Shown: positions 25,063 to 34,912, numbered from the stretch's first letter. The stretch is 45,036 nucleotides of DNA from Chthonomonadales bacterium (GCA_027459625.1 DAIDHP010000033.1:1-45036), one strand, 5' to 3'. The notes: generated by a model from the sequence alone, not told the origin. Made by a program: numbers and translations.

Positions 25063-25630
25063 TCCTTTTTTCCTAATATATAGGCACCTCGGCAAAGATT
25101 ACGGAACCAAAGTCGGGATGAGAATGTGTTTTAGTTTACCTCCTAGCAAAACTATCCTATCTTTCATTCCATATATTCATATTGTAACAGTTATAGATGT
25201 ATTTTCGTCGAAATTAAGTGGATAGTCAGCCATCTTTTTTTGTACGCCATACGGAAACGTTCGGTATCCGTATCACGGAGGCGCCCTATCGACAGTATCT
25301 CCATGACAAAGCTGCCTCCAACTATTCTTAATGATACTCAATATATTCTTGCATCCTATGGTTCGTCATACGTTATGGGTGAAAAGAGAGAAGTACCGGA
25401 TTTTACCGCGTCTCATCCACGCCATCCTCAACCATTCGATCCAAGCGTTTCATAAAACGCGTTTCTCCAAGCTTTTTCTAAAAAATACGTGTGAATACGT
25501 ATTAGGCTCCCGCTTCTCCATGCCGATATTCTATTAACGTGAGAGATGGTTACCATAACAGTTTCATATTTTCACTGTTTCCCTCTCTTGCACACGATAA
25601 ATACTGGAAACAAAAGAAAAAGAGCTACCC
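25063..25630. other. long non-coding gap between the response regulator and the STAS gene
   Basis: These 568 bases contain only short open frames without ribosome sites or recognisable protein sequence. The region must hold the divergent promoters of both neighbours, but no clear consensus pair was found. A decayed gene is possible. Confidence 0.5.
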
Positions 25631-25921
25631 ATGAGCGTTCAGTATCATGATGACAACGGTGCGGCGGTGATCACCCTCGATGGGGAGTTATTCCACGATG
25701 ACCTATCGGCTTTGATGAATGCAGTGAAAAATGTCTGTCCGGAAGCGGTTGAACTATGCATCCAAGCGGATAACCTCACAGGCATCCATTTTAGCTGTCT
25801 GCAATTCTTAATGGCCACCAGTAAAAAAATGCGGTCTTTCGGGAAAAAGGCGAAATTCATAACGCCTAAAAACGATTTCCGGGAGGTGTTGATGAAACTG
25901 GACATCCTCAATTATCTTTAA
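25631..25921 (+). CDS. STAS-domain protein, anti-sigma factor antagonist-like
   Basis: A 96-residue single-domain protein. The pattern AAVITLDGELFHDDLSALMNAV, then AVELCIQADNLTGIHFSCLQFLMATSKKMRSFGKKAKFITP matches the STAS fold of SpoIIAA/RsbV-type proteins and of STAS proteins in chemosensory clusters. In SpoIIAA the phosphorylated Ser sits in the strand-loop DSSG; here the segment is TGIHFSC, so the usual DS(S/T)G phosphosite is not intact, and a serine two residues before LQF is the only candidate. It lies 361 bases upstream of cheA on the same strand and may be transcribed with the cluster or separately. Confidence 0.72.
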   Translation: MSVQYHDDNGAAVITLDGELFHDDLSALMNAVKNVCPEAVELCIQADNLTGIHFSCLQFLMATSKKMRSFGKKAKFITPKNDFREVLMKLDILNYL

Positions 25922-26282
25922 TACCTCATGCCTGTCACGCATATCCACGACGGAAGAGTCGTGATGCATTAACCATCTCCATTTTCAAGATGAATCCTCT
26001 CGATGATATGGATGCATCTTGTTATATGGCTATTATCGCTATTAATATTTTATTTAAGCGATTGGAAGGGCGGATGATCGCAGCCCTATGCGAGGCGAGA
26101 GAGACAACAAGATTTTCACGAATAAAGCGAGACAAATGAACTCATTTCCTTACTGACATTGAAATCAAATCCACTGGACCCCGTCAATTTGACATAAGAG
26201 TAGCGACGAAGAATTCATCATCGGAAAAAGATGGGATTGATGGATTGCCTATTTCATAAGGAACGATGAGAGGAATGTAAAT
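25922..26282 (+). promoter_or_regulatory. leader region of the chemosensory operon with a possible promoter
   Basis: No gene was found in these 361 bases. A perfect -35-like TTGACA lies at 26189-26194, but the best -10 candidate 18 bases on (ATTCAT, 26213-26218) is weak. CACGAC and GTCGTG near 25943-25962 form a short six-base stem. A GAGGAA ribosome site precedes the cheA ATG. Confidence 0.3.
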
Positions 26283-28319
26283 ATGGAATCTTTGGCTGAA
26301 ATATTCTACGAAGAGGCGAGCGAGATGCTCCAGCAAATGGAGCAAATCCTCCTGAGAATGGAGACGGAGGGTGCGGAAAGCGAATCCATTAACGAACTTT
26401 TTCGATTCGCTCATTCCTTAAAAGGAAACAGCGGGGTGATGGGGTTCACGCACATTAATCGTTTCACGCACGGCTTGGAAAATGCGCTCGATTCGGTTCG
26501 CAAGGGAACCAAACCATTCACGAGCGCACTCGCAAGCGTTTTGTTAAGATGCATTGATGTGATTAACAAAATGGTGGACTCCACCAAGGTCAGCGGGGAC
26601 ACGGATGATCCGAACTGTGAAAAATTGCTTGAGGAGATCAAGCAAACACTTAATGCGGAAAACCTCTCCCCTGTCTCCGCCGCGCCGCAGGCGAGCGTAG
26701 ACTCGCCCGCTGAAAAAGAGGCTGAAGTCTTCAATAATAAAGAGACAATCTATCGCATTCTTTTTACCCCTGGAAGCCCAATCTCCGCCGAAAACGATCC
26801 CCTTTCGATTCTGCAGGAACTTTCGGAATACGGGGTCATTTTGAAATCGCATCTTGAAGAAAATATCCCCTCGCTGGAAGAGTATGACCCCAAAACCTGT
26901 TACGTGAGATGGCAACTGGATTTTCGCACCGAGGCGAATCCGGTTATTATACGCACTATTCTCGAATTGAGCGGTGAGGGCGGCGAAGCGATCATTGAAC
27001 CCATGGAGGAAAATGAGAAGCCGGATCAGACACCGGTCTCAACCTGCGTGGAGTCGTCCGCCAATCAACATCCTGCGTCACCCGACAATCCGGAAGGCTC
27101 CGCATCCCAGGGTGTCCGCAAGATATCGGAATCCGCCACCATCCGCGTGGCAACCAGCAAGATCGACGCCCTGTTCGACCTCACCAGCGAGATCGTCATC
27201 GCCCAGTCCATGCTCACCACCACCCAGAGCAGAATCCAGGACTCAGAGGCTCGAGGCGTCATCGCTCAGATGGAAAGGTACGTTCGAGACCTGCATGAGC
27301 ACGTCATGGCGATCCGAATGATACCGGTGGGCTACGTCTTCAACCGCTTCCCGAGGATGGTGAGGGAGTTGGCGATGACGACGGGGAAAAAGGTTCAGTT
27401 GGAGATATCCGGGGAGGAGACAGAGCTTGACAGAACCCTCCTGGAGGCTCTCACCGACCCCATCACCCACCTTCTTCGCAACAGCATCGATCACGGCATC
27501 GAGACGCCCGAGGAGAGGCTGAAGGCGGGGAAGCCGGAGACCGGGGCAGTGCATCTGAACGCCTTCCAGGCGGAGGGGCGCATCCACGTGGAGATATTCG
27601 ACGACGGCAAGGGGATCGACATCGAGAGGGTGCGTCAAAAGGCCGTGCAGCTTGGATGGATATCCCTCGATGATCGCCCCACGGCGGAGGAGACTTACGA
27701 GTTCCTCTTCCGACCGGGCTTCTCCACGGCGGAGAAAGTCACCGACATCTCGGGAAGAGGCGTAGGTATGGATGTGGTGAGAAAGAATGTGGAGCAACTC
27801 GGGGGGATGACGATGGTGCAGTCCGAACCCGGAAAGGGTTCCAGGTTCCTGATCAAGGTTCCCCTCACCCTGGCGATCATGGACGGTCTGAACCTCAGGG
27901 TGGGCGGAGAGCATTTCATCGTCCCTCTCACCTCCGTGATCGAGACCTTCCAACCTGAGAACGTCAATCTCTGCTCCGCGCTTGGCGGGTGCGAGATGGT
28001 GAACATCAGGGGGAGGTTCCTGCCGCTCATCCGTCTTTCGGACGCTCTGAGGATGAGGCTCGAAAGGGCGTCCATTGAGGACGGGTTGGTCGTCATTCTC
28101 GAACAGGACACGGAGCAGGTCGCCATTCATGTGGACGAGATCGTCGGACAGCACCAGGTGGTGATGAAGAGCCTGGAGACCAACTTCGTGCGCGTGCCCG
28201 GGTTCTCGGGGGCGTGCATCCTGGGCGACGGACATGTCGCCCTCATCGTTGACGTGGGGGAGTTGATCCGCAGAACCCAGGATCACGCTCTCTCAAACCT
28301 GCAGCTTGAAACGGTGTGA
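26283..28319 (+). CDS. cheA: chemotaxis histidine kinase CheA
   Basis: A 678-residue cytoplasmic kinase. The HPt domain at residues 1-115 has the phosphorylated His44 in FRFAHSLKGNSG. Residues 155-250 (ETIYRILFTPG, DPLSILQEL) form the adaptor-like domain common in CheA of non-enteric bacteria. P3 dimerisation helices begin near residue 285 (IRVATSKIDALFDLTSEIV). The kinase domain has the N box HLLRNSIDHG near 397, the G1 box DDGKGID near 440 and GRGVGMDVV near 491. A CheW-like P5 domain ends the protein. It phosphorylates a CheY-type regulator under control of the receptor at 29498, but no cheY or cheB lies in this window. Base composition shifts upward at about 27090, inside the gene. AGGA lies eight bases before the ATG. 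Confidence 0.95.
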   Translation: MESLAEIFYEEASEMLQQMEQILLRMETEGAESESINELFRFAHSLKGNSGVMGFTHINRFTHGLENALDSVRKGTKPFTSALASVLLRCIDVINKMVDSTKVSGDTDDPNCEKLLEEIKQTLNAENLSPVSAAPQASVDSPAEKEAEVFNNKETIYRILFTPGSPISAENDPLSILQELSEYGVILKSHLEENIPSLEEYDPKTCYVRWQLDFRTEANPVIIRTILELSGEGGEAIIEPMEENEKPDQTPVSTCVESSANQHPASPDNPEGSASQGVRKISESATIRVATSKIDALFDLTSEIVIAQSMLTTTQSRIQDSEARGVIAQMERYVRDLHEHVMAIRMIPVGYVFNRFPRMVRELAMTTGKKVQLEISGEETELDRTLLEALTDPITHLLRNSIDHGIETPEERLKAGKPETGAVHLNAFQAEGRIHVEIFDDGKGIDIERVRQKAVQLGWISLDDRPTAEETYEFLFRPGFSTAEKVTDISGRGVGMDVVRKNVEQLGGMTMVQSEPGKGSRFLIKVPLTLAIMDGLNLRVGGEHFIVPLTSVIETFQPENVNLCSALGGCEMVNIRGRFLPLIRLSDALRMRLERASIEDGLVVILEQDTEQVAIHVDEIVGQHQVVMKSLETNFVRVPGFSGACILGDGHVALIVDVGELIRRTQDHALSNLQLETV

Positions 28320-28350
28320 CACAAACCAATAAAGGACGGTGCCAGAAAAA

Positions 28351-28824
28351 ATGCAATCGAACAGACTTTTTTCGGAGACAAACTCATGTCAGTTCCTCGC
28401 CTTCCAGCTTGGGGCTGAGACCTACGGCGTGCCGCTGCTGGAGGTGCAGGAGATCAGAACCTACAGCAAGGCAACGCCCATTCCCAACACCCCCCCGCAC
28501 GTTCTTGGGGTGATAAACCTCAGGGGCGCCATCATCGCGGTGATCGACCTGAGGACAAGGCTGGGGCTGCCCCCCATCGAAGACAGCGACCAGACCATCT
28601 TCGTCGTTGTGACGGTGAGGGGGAAGACCTACGGGCTGCGAGCTGACTCCGTGTCGGACGTAATCGACGTGGAGAACAGCGCCATCCAGGAGCCACCCAG
28701 ACTCACGGAGGAGAGGTCGCAACGGTTCCTTAGCGGACTGGCGCAGGTGGACGACCGGGTGGTGGTTCTCCTGAACCTTGAGGAGGTAATCGACAACGAA
28801 ACCGCGGAGAGGCTTGCAGCCTGA
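28351..28824 (+). CDS. cheW: chemotaxis coupling protein CheW
   Basis: A 157-residue adaptor that links receptor and CheA. FLAFQLGAETYGVPLLEVQEI, then PIPNTPPHVLGVINLRGAIIAVIDLRTRLGL and FVVVTVRGKTYGL are diagnostic of CheW. The ATG at 28351 is preferred; a GTG at 28339 is in frame but sits only two bases after AAAGGA. It begins 31 bases after cheA and ends 20 bases before cheR, so the three are co-transcribed. Confidence 0.93.
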   Translation: MQSNRLFSETNSCQFLAFQLGAETYGVPLLEVQEIRTYSKATPIPNTPPHVLGVINLRGAIIAVIDLRTRLGLPPIEDSDQTIFVVVTVRGKTYGLRADSVSDVIDVENSAIQEPPRLTEERSQRFLSGLAQVDDRVVVLLNLEEVIDNETAERLAA

Positions 28825-28844
28825 AGGGGGGAAGGGAAACTCGA

Positions 28845-29495
28845 ATGGCTTTCACATTTTTTTTCAGGGACATGAACACGTTTCAACTTATTGAGAGGCA
28901 CGCGCTGCCCGAGATGGTTCACAGACGCTACATAGACATCTGGGACGCGGGATGCGCCACGGGCGAGGAGCCGTATACGCTGGCGATGATCCTGAGGGAG
29001 AGGATGGGCGAATTCATCTATCGGAACTTGCGAATATTCGCAAGCGATAGGAACGGGGAGTTCGGGGACATCGTGAGTCGCGCATCCTACCCTGAGGCTC
29101 TGGTGAGGAGGATACCGGAGGAGTACAAGGCGAGGTATTTCGTCCAAGAGCAGAATCCGGGGACGTACCGTCTCACGGACGCCATTCGAGGCGCGGTCAG
29201 GTTTCAGGAGCACAACCTGACCAGCCTGTCCCCCATCAGGGGGGAATTCGTTCTGATCGTCTGCAAGAACGTGCTCCTGCACCTGTCGCCCGAGGAGAGG
29301 GTCGAGGTGATAAGAATGTTCCACACCTGCCTGATTCCGGGCGGGTACATGGCGTTTGAAAACACGCAAAAGCTTCCCGCCGAGTTGAGGGGATGGTTCG
29401 AGCCGGTCGAGGCGGATGGGCCCTTGTTCCGCAAAACCGATCCTCCCGGCGGGAAAGACGACCACAGGAATAATCACAATTCCACGGAGGAATAA
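28845..29495 (+). CDS. cheR: CheR-type methyltransferase lacking the N-terminal domain
   Basis: A 216-residue S-adenosylmethionine-dependent methyltransferase for receptor glutamates. The catalytic domain is recognisable: [29 protein letters not shown] (SAM site), FASDRN, and [24 protein letters not shown]. Typical CheR is about 270-290 residues with an all-helical N-terminal domain that helps bind the receptor; here the protein starts immediately before the FFRD motif, so that domain is absent. No upstream frame supplies it, since cheW ends 20 bases before the start. GGGGGAAGGGA gives a strong ribosome site. It sits between cheW and the receptor gene, which begins two bases after its stop. 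Confidence 0.85.
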   Translation: MAFTFFFRDMNTFQLIERHALPEMVHRRYIDIWDAGCATGEEPYTLAMILRERMGEFIYRNLRIFASDRNGEFGDIVSRASYPEALVRRIPEEYKARYFVQEQNPGTYRLTDAIRGAVRFQEHNLTSLSPIRGEFVLIVCKNVLLHLSPEERVEVIRMFHTCLIPGGYMAFENTQKLPAELRGWFEPVEADGPLFRKTDPPGGKDDHRNNHNSTEE

Positions 29496-29497
29496 AC

Positions 29498-32400
29498 ATG
29501 AAATGGTTCGCTAATCAGAAAATAGCGTTCAAGCTTGGAGTCAGCTTCGCGGTGATGGCGCTGGTCGCAGGGATCATAAGCGTCAACGGCATTCGCTCAA
29601 TGAGCGCAATGAAGAGCGAGGATGAGTCGTTATATCAGAACAAAACCATCCCAATGGGGTATATCGCCGACATCGAGATGGACTACCAACAAATCCGCCT
29701 GTGCCTTAGGGATATGGTTTTGGCGAAGGGTAAAGACCAAGTAAACCTTCAGGTTCAAAACATCGGACAATACAGTGAAAAAGTGGATCAGGATACGACC
29801 AAGTTAAGTAAATGCCTAGCAATTCAATCCGACACTTTAAAAAACCTATGCAATCAAGTTGCCAATGCGGATCAGCAATATCAACCCATAAAGGATCGCG
29901 CCATCTCGCTTGCGCAAGCCGGTAAAAGCAAGCAGGCGTTAGCCGCCATCAGAACGGGTTCAGCCATATCCCAACAGGAAGACAAGGCTCTCAAGGATCT
30001 AAGGAACTCGCTCATCTCGGATGCGAAACAGACCGCCATGACAAATCACGCGGCTGCCGACGCCGCAACTCGTTCATCCATCCTGATGATGATCATCGGT
30101 ATCCTGTTCGCGGCGGGAATCGGCTTCTATCTCACTAAACTGATAGCCAAGCCTGCGGTGGCAATGGCGGAAGTGGCTAAAAAGTTATCCATTGGTGACA
30201 CGGATGTGCATTTGGATTACGAAAGCAAAGATGAGATCGGGGATCTATCGAGGGGTTTCGGTGATATTATCGAGAATAACCGTAAACGCGTTGAGGCGGC
30301 AAATGCCATCGCTCGTGGTGATCTCTCCATAGAGGTACCTGTTCGATCGGAGAAGGACATCATGGGCATCAGCCTCCGAAAAGTTGTGGATGCTCTTCAC
30401 TCCATGGTTGATGAGACGAATATGCTCATACAAGCCTCCATAGCGGGCAAACTAAATACACGCGGAGACGCTCGTAAATTTGAAGGGGCATACGCCGAAA
30501 TAGTGCAAGGTGTCAACAATACACTTGACGCAGTGATTGGGCCAATGAACGTTGCTGCGGAATACATAGATCGGATATCCAAGGGAGATATTCCGCCCAT
30601 TATTACGGAACAGTACCATGGTGACTTCAATGAGATCAAGAACAACCTCAACAACACCGTCAAGATGATGAACGATCTTCTTTGGGAGACGGATATCATT
30701 ATTAAAGCTGCGGCGGATGGAAAGCTTGACACTCGCGCTGACGCGTCAAAATTCGAAGGTGGTTGGAACAGACTCGTAACGGGAGTTAACGACACCATCA
30801 CCAATATAGTTAATCCGTTGAATGTCACGGCGGAGTATGTCGAGAAGGTGTCCAAAGGCGTCATCCCGCCGACCATAACCACCGAATACAAGGGGCAATA
30901 CAACCAAATCAAGATCAACATCAACAATATGGTTGAGATGATGAATAATCTTTTGGAGGAAACCGACAAGATATCCAGCGCCGCATTAAAAGGAGAACTG
31001 GCGACAAGAGCTAACGCATCCTTGTTTAAGGGCGGCTGGAACAAACTCGTCACTGGCGTGAATGGCACTCTGGACGCAGTGATTGGTCCGCTGAACGTAG
31101 CTGCGGAGTACGTGGATCGAATCTCCAAGGGGGACATCCCGCCGATCATCACCGAGCAGTACAACGGCGACTTCAACGAGATCAAGAACAATCTCAATAT
31201 GTGCATCAACGCACTATCCACTCTCATTGCGGAGATGAACCGGATGTCCGAGCAGCACGACCTCGGCGACATTGATGTGGTTATCGACGTCAACAAGTTC
31301 CAAGGTGCATTCCAGAACATGGCGTCCGGCGTCAACAAGATGGTGGGCGGTCACATCACGGTTAAAAAGAAAGCCATGGCGTGCGTTGCCGAATTCGGAA
31401 AAGGCAACTTCGAGGCGCCGCTGGAGAGGTTCCCTGGCAAGAAGGTCTTTATAAACGAAACCATAGAGCAGGTCAGAGCCAATCTCAAGGCACTCATACA
31501 GGATGCGAACATGCTGGTGAAGGCAGCCGAGGAGGGCAAGCTCAACACCAGAGCCGACGCCTCCAGACACGAAGGGGATTTCAGAAAGATCGTCCAGGGC
31601 ATCAACAACACGCTCGACGCGGTCATCGGACCTTTGAATGTGACTGCGGAGTACGTGGATCGAATCTCCAAGGGAGACATCCCGCCGATCATCACCGAGC
31701 AGTACAACGGCGACTTCAACGAGATCAAGAACAACCTCAACATGTGCATCAACGCGCTGAACGAGATGATCCGCGAGGCGAACACTCTCGAAAAGGCGGC
31801 GACCGAGGGAAGATTGAACACTCGTGCGGACGCATCGAAGTATCAGGGTGATTATAGAAAGATCATTCAGGGCATCAACAGCACGCTCGACGCGGTCATA
31901 GGACCTTTGAATGTGACTGCGGAGTACGTGGATCGAATCTCCAAGGGAGACATCCCGCCGATCATTACCGAACAGTACAACGGTGACTTCAACGAGATCA
32001 AGAACAACCTCAACAACACCGTCAGGATGATGAACGAACTCCTTTCGGAAACCGACATCATCATCAAGGCTGCTGCGAACGGTCAACTCGACACGCGAGC
32101 CGATGCGTCCAAGTTTGAGGGCGGCTGGAACAAACTTGTAGCGGGAGTTAACGACACCATCACCAATATCGTCAACCCGTTGAATGTCACAGCGGAGTAT
32201 GTTGAAAAGGTGTCCAAGGGCGTCATCCCGCCGACCATAACCACTGAATACAAGGGGCAATACAACCAAATCAAGATCAACCTCAATAATATGGTCAGGA
32301 TGATGAACGAACTCCTTTCGGAAACCAACATCATCATCAAGGCTGCTGCAGACGGTCAACTCGACACGCGAGCCGATGCGTCCAAGTTCGAGGGCGGTTG

Positions 32401-33676
32401 GAACAAACTCGTAGCGGGAGTTAACGACGCCATCACCAATATCGTCAACCCGTTGAATGTCACGGCGGAGTATGTTGAAAAGGTGTCCAAGGGCGTCATC
32501 CCGCCGACCATAACCACCGAATACAAGGGGCAGTACAACCAGATAAAGCACAACCTCAACAATATGGTCGAAATCATGAATGAACTCTTGTCGGAAACGG
32601 ATATTATTATCAAATCCGCATCCGAAGGCAAATTGGAGACAAGAGCCGAGGTGTCCAAATTCGAAGGAGGTTGGAAAGAGCTTGTATCTGGGGTGAACGG
32701 CATTCTCGAAGCTATAGTCGGTCCCATCAATGAATCCGCGGATGTTCTGGATCGCGTCGCCCAGAAGGACCTCACCGTAAGAATGAAGGGTAACTATCAG
32801 GGTGACTTCGCCAGAATCAAAACATCGCTCAACTCCGCGCTGGACAATCTGGATGCGGGAATGGTGCAGGTGCTGGAAAGTTCCGGTCAGATAGCGGATG
32901 CGTCAAACCAGATCAGCCAGGGAAGCCAGGCGCTGGCGGAAGGTTCCTCGAACCAGGCGGCGGCGCTGGAGGAGATCGCCGCGAGCATCCAGGAGACGAC
33001 AGCCATGGGCGATGAGAACACCAGCAACGCCCAGCAGGCCAAGGACCTGTCGGAGAGTGCAAGAAAAAGCACGGAGAGAGGAATGGGCAGCATGCGCCAA
33101 CTCTCAGAGGCGATCGAGAAAATCAAACTCTCATCCGACAACACCGCGAAGATCGTCAAGACCATCGACGAGATCGCCTTCCAAACCAACCTGCTCGCAC
33201 TGAACGCCGCAGTCGAGGCGGCGAGGGCGGGCGACGCAGGCAAGGGGTTCGCCGTCGTGGCGGAGGAGGTGAGAAACCTCGCGATGCGAAGCGCGGAGGC
33301 GGCGAAGAACACCGCGAACCTCATCGAGGGGTCCGTGAAGGACGCCGAGGCGGGGGTGACAATCAATCAGGAGGTGCTCGCCAATCTTCAAGAGATCAAC
33401 GAGAACGTCAATAAGGTCTCCGAGGTCATGAACGGCATCACTTCCGGCACCGAGCAGCAGCGCGAGGCGATCAACCAAGTGAACCACGCGGTCGAGCAGG
33501 TGAACCAGATCACCCAACAGGTGGCGGCGAGTTCCGAGGAATCCGCCGCGTCGGCGGAGGAGTTAATGGCTCAGTGCGACGAGATGCTGAGCATGGTGAA
33601 AACCTTCAGGCTAAGCTCCCAGCAAAGCGAGAGTGATCGCCGTAAGGACATCCGCCTTGTGAGAAAAGCGGCCTGA
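29498..33676 (+). CDS. methyl-accepting chemotaxis protein with nine tandem HAMP-like units
   Basis: A 1392-residue transmembrane receptor. TM1 is at about residues 13-31, an extracytoplasmic four-helix-bundle-type sensor at 33-190 and TM2 at 192-212. A canonical HAMP follows ([19 protein letters not shown]). Residues 317-1130 hold nine units of 91 residues (one of 90), each of the form G-x-L-x-T-R-A-x-A-S-K-F-E-G ... [10 protein letters not shown] ... SKGDIPP ... [12 protein letters not shown], matching HAMP_2-type repeats. The fourth unit (about residues 590-680) is strongly diverged. The C-terminal signalling hairpin contains [22 protein letters not shown] and [10 protein letters not shown]; Glu-Glu-rich helices provide methylation candidates. 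There is no C-terminal NWETF-type pentapeptide. It is the last gene of the chemosensory operon, ending at a strong hairpin. The large HAMP array would place the kinase-control tip unusually far from the membrane. Confidence 0.95.
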   Translation: MKWFANQKIAFKLGVSFAVMALVAGIISVNGIRSMSAMKSEDESLYQNKTIPMGYIADIEMDYQQIRLCLRDMVLAKGKDQVNLQVQNIGQYSEKVDQDTTKLSKCLAIQSDTLKNLCNQVANADQQYQPIKDRAISLAQAGKSKQALAAIRTGSAISQQEDKALKDLRNSLISDAKQTAMTNHAAADAATRSSILMMIIGILFAAGIGFYLTKLIAKPAVAMAEVAKKLSIGDTDVHLDYESKDEIGDLSRGFGDIIENNRKRVEAANAIARGDLSIEVPVRSEKDIMGISLRKVVDALHSMVDETNMLIQASIAGKLNTRGDARKFEGAYAEIVQGVNNTLDAVIGPMNVAAEYIDRISKGDIPPIITEQYHGDFNEIKNNLNNTVKMMNDLLWETDIIIKAAADGKLDTRADASKFEGGWNRLVTGVNDTITNIVNPLNVTAEYVEKVSKGVIPPTITTEYKGQYNQIKININNMVEMMNNLLEETDKISSAALKGELATRANASLFKGGWNKLVTGVNGTLDAVIGPLNVAAEYVDRISKGDIPPIITEQYNGDFNEIKNNLNMCINALSTLIAEMNRMSEQHDLGDIDVVIDVNKFQGAFQNMASGVNKMVGGHITVKKKAMACVAEFGKGNFEAPLERFPGKKVFINETIEQVRANLKALIQDANMLVKAAEEGKLNTRADASRHEGDFRKIVQGINNTLDAVIGPLNVTAEYVDRISKGDIPPIITEQYNGDFNEIKNNLNMCINALNEMIREANTLEKAATEGRLNTRADASKYQGDYRKIIQGINSTLDAVIGPLNVTAEYVDRISKGDIPPIITEQYNGDFNEIKNNLNNTVRMMNELLSETDIIIKAAANGQLDTRADASKFEGGWNKLVAGVNDTITNIVNPLNVTAEYVEKVSKGVIPPTITTEYKGQYNQIKINLNNMVRMMNELLSETNIIIKAAADGQLDTRADASKFEGGWNKLVAGVNDAITNIVNPLNVTAEYVEKVSKGVIPPTITTEYKGQYNQIKHNLNNMVEIMNELLSETDIIIKSASEGKLETRAEVSKFEGGWKELVSGVNGILEAIVGPINESADVLDRVAQKDLTVRMKGNYQGDFARIKTSLNSALDNLDAGMVQVLESSGQIADASNQISQGSQALAEGSSNQAAALEEIAASIQETTAMGDENTSNAQQAKDLSESARKSTERGMGSMRQLSEAIEKIKLSSDNTAKIVKTIDEIAFQTNLLALNAAVEAARAGDAGKGFAVVAEEVRNLAMRSAEAAKNTANLIEGSVKDAEAGVTINQEVLANLQEINENVNKVSEVMNGITSGTEQQREAINQVNHAVEQVNQITQQVAASSEESAASAEELMAQCDEMLSMVKTFRLSSQQSESDRRKDIRLVRKAA
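30446..32899 (+). repeat. 273 bp tandem repeat encoding HAMP-like units
   Basis: Unit starts (codon for the Gly of G-x-L-x-T-R) fall at 30446, 30719, 30992, 31265, 31535, 31808, 32081, 32354 and 32627, so the period is exactly 273 bases except for one of 270. Units at 32081 and 32354 are nearly identical at DNA level. Two subtypes alternate irregularly: A (AVIGPLNV...[13 protein letters not shown]: units 1, 3, 5, 6) and B (NIVNPLNV...[13 protein letters not shown]: units 2, 7, 8); unit 4 is divergent and unit 9 leads into the signalling domain. Confidence 0.95.
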
Positions 33677-33697
33677 TAAGCCAAACTCATATGACAC

Positions 33698-33731
33698 AAA
33701 GGGCGACCATAACCTGGTCGCCCTTTCTTAT
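33698..33731. terminator. bidirectional terminator after the receptor gene
   Basis: AAAGGGCGACCA (33698-33709) pairs perfectly with TGGTCGCCCTTT (33715-33726) around a five-base loop. T-rich sequence follows on the plus strand (CTTATT) and the A-rich left flank gives a T-rich tail on the minus strand. It lies between the converging receptor and NlpC/P60 genes. Confidence 0.87.
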
Positions 33732-33762
33732 TGATCCTTACGAGAAATAGATATAACGGGCG

Positions 33763-34599
33763 TTATCTTCTCGCGCCTGCATACATTCTTTGGTAAAGCG
33801 AATCGGAGAGTTTGCTTATCGACACGGCGTGGTTCAAGCTTGATGCTTGTATGAAATACCCATTTCCAATGTAGATTCCGGTATGAACAATCGCTCCGCT
33901 TCTATTCGCGAAATAGAGGCGATCCGCAGGCTGCAATTGGTCCGCCTGGACCGGCTCACCATAATTGATCTGCTCATGCGCGGTTCTAGGAAGGGTGATT
34001 CCTGCGGCTGCGAAGCACTTCTGCACAAACCCGGAACAATCCATTCCCTCAACAGTTGTGCCTCCCCACTTGTATGGAACGCCAAGATAGCTGTAGGCGG
34101 TTTCCAATATCGTTTTTTGCTGAGCGGAAAGAAGCGGATTATCGCGAAAATATCTCTCATCCCCCGAGACCCCTCGCGAAGGGAGGGGAGCGGTGGACAC
34201 CACGTCATAATCCAATACCTTGACATACTTTGTCGGCACCCAACCGATACCCTGATCCTGCAGCAGAACCCCGTACCATTCCCCGCGCCGGGATTTCAAA
34301 GCGAGATAGGTTCCGGACACGATCCGTGCCACCGGTTGGATATTGGCTTCAGGTTGCAGGCGCAAAGGAGCCGTTGTTTCAACTATCCCAAGGTGACCAA
34401 GCACCTTTTGGTCCTCATTCACTCTCACTCCACCATGACGATCCACTGCGTTCGAGGGTGCGGGAGGAGCGGCACGGGTGTTGGTCCTATTGTTATCCGT
34501 TTGAAACGAGGGGAGATTGATAACCAAAATATCATCAGCCATTATCGGCGCTGAAAGCGATATGGCGAAAAGCACCGAGGCAATTTGGGAGAAACGCAC
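33763..34599 (-). CDS. secreted NlpC/P60 cell-wall peptidase with SH3 domain
   Basis: A 278-residue exported endopeptidase. A signal peptide covers residues 1-21. Residues 70-135 form a bacterial SH3-like domain (IVETTAPLRLQPEAN, RRGEWYGVLLQDQGIGWVP). The NlpC/P60 domain at 160-278 has the catalytic Cys in GMDCSGFVQKCF, the His in IVHTGIYIG and a third polar residue in SLNHAVSIS. Such enzymes cut gamma-D-glutamyl-diamino acid bonds in peptidoglycan stems. The start is GTG at 34599 with AAAGGTGGG upstream. The gene is divergent from fapA and converges on the receptor gene. Confidence 0.92.
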   Translation of the reverse strand: MRFSQIASVLFAISLSAPIMADDILVINLPSFQTDNNRTNTRAAPPAPSNAVDRHGGVRVNEDQKVLGHLGIVETTAPLRLQPEANIQPVARIVSGTYLALKSRRGEWYGVLLQDQGIGWVPTKYVKVLDYDVVSTAPLPSRGVSGDERYFRDNPLLSAQQKTILETAYSYLGVPYKWGGTTVEGMDCSGFVQKCFAAAGITLPRTAHEQINYGEPVQADQLQPADRLYFANRSGAIVHTGIYIGNGYFIQASSLNHAVSISKLSDSLYQRMYAGARR

Positions 34600-34810
34600 G
34601 ACGCAATTCCCACCTTTCCAATGTATTTCGAATCGCGTCCGATAACTGTTATCAGACGCACCGTTCCATATTATCGGATGGCGACCACGGTTTTCAGTAT
34701 ATCCGGTAACGATGAAAAAAAAGTGATATCCCCGTATTAATATGGAAGAAAATATTATGGAATGACTTTAATCAACAGTTCGCATGTCGTTATATTTTAT
34801 CATTAAACAC

Positions 34811-34897
34811 AGGTAATTGCAAAAATCGCTTTTCAGGTATTTCGCCGAGCATGAAATGAGCGATATTAGCCTCATTTTCTGAATTTTGCAATTACCT
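34811..34897. repeat. 87 bp palindromic-ended dispersed element, copy B
   Basis: AGGTAATTGCAAAA at the left and TTTTGCAATTACCT at the right are perfect inverted repeats. The whole element matches copy A (16860-16946) at 84 of 87 positions. CATTAAAC occurs two bases before the left end (34801-34808) and directly after the right end (34898-34905), an eight-base direct repeat compatible with a target-site duplication. It stands 15 bases before the ATG of the FapA gene. Confidence 0.9.
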
Positions 34898-34912
34898 CAT
34901 TAAACGGTTTAA

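Noticed and set aside
25240-25455. Short plus-strand frame in the gap before the STAS gene
   Set aside because: No ribosome site, no motif, and sequence of low complexity; treated as non-coding.
27243-28286. 347-codon minus-strand frame inside cheA
   Set aside because: Mirrors the GC-rich kinase core; the translated text is low-information His/Arg/Leu-rich sequence typical of antisense frames.
31214-32551. 445-codon minus-strand frame inside the receptor
   Set aside because: It is repetitive only because the sense strand is a 273 bp repeat; no membrane or enzyme motif appears.
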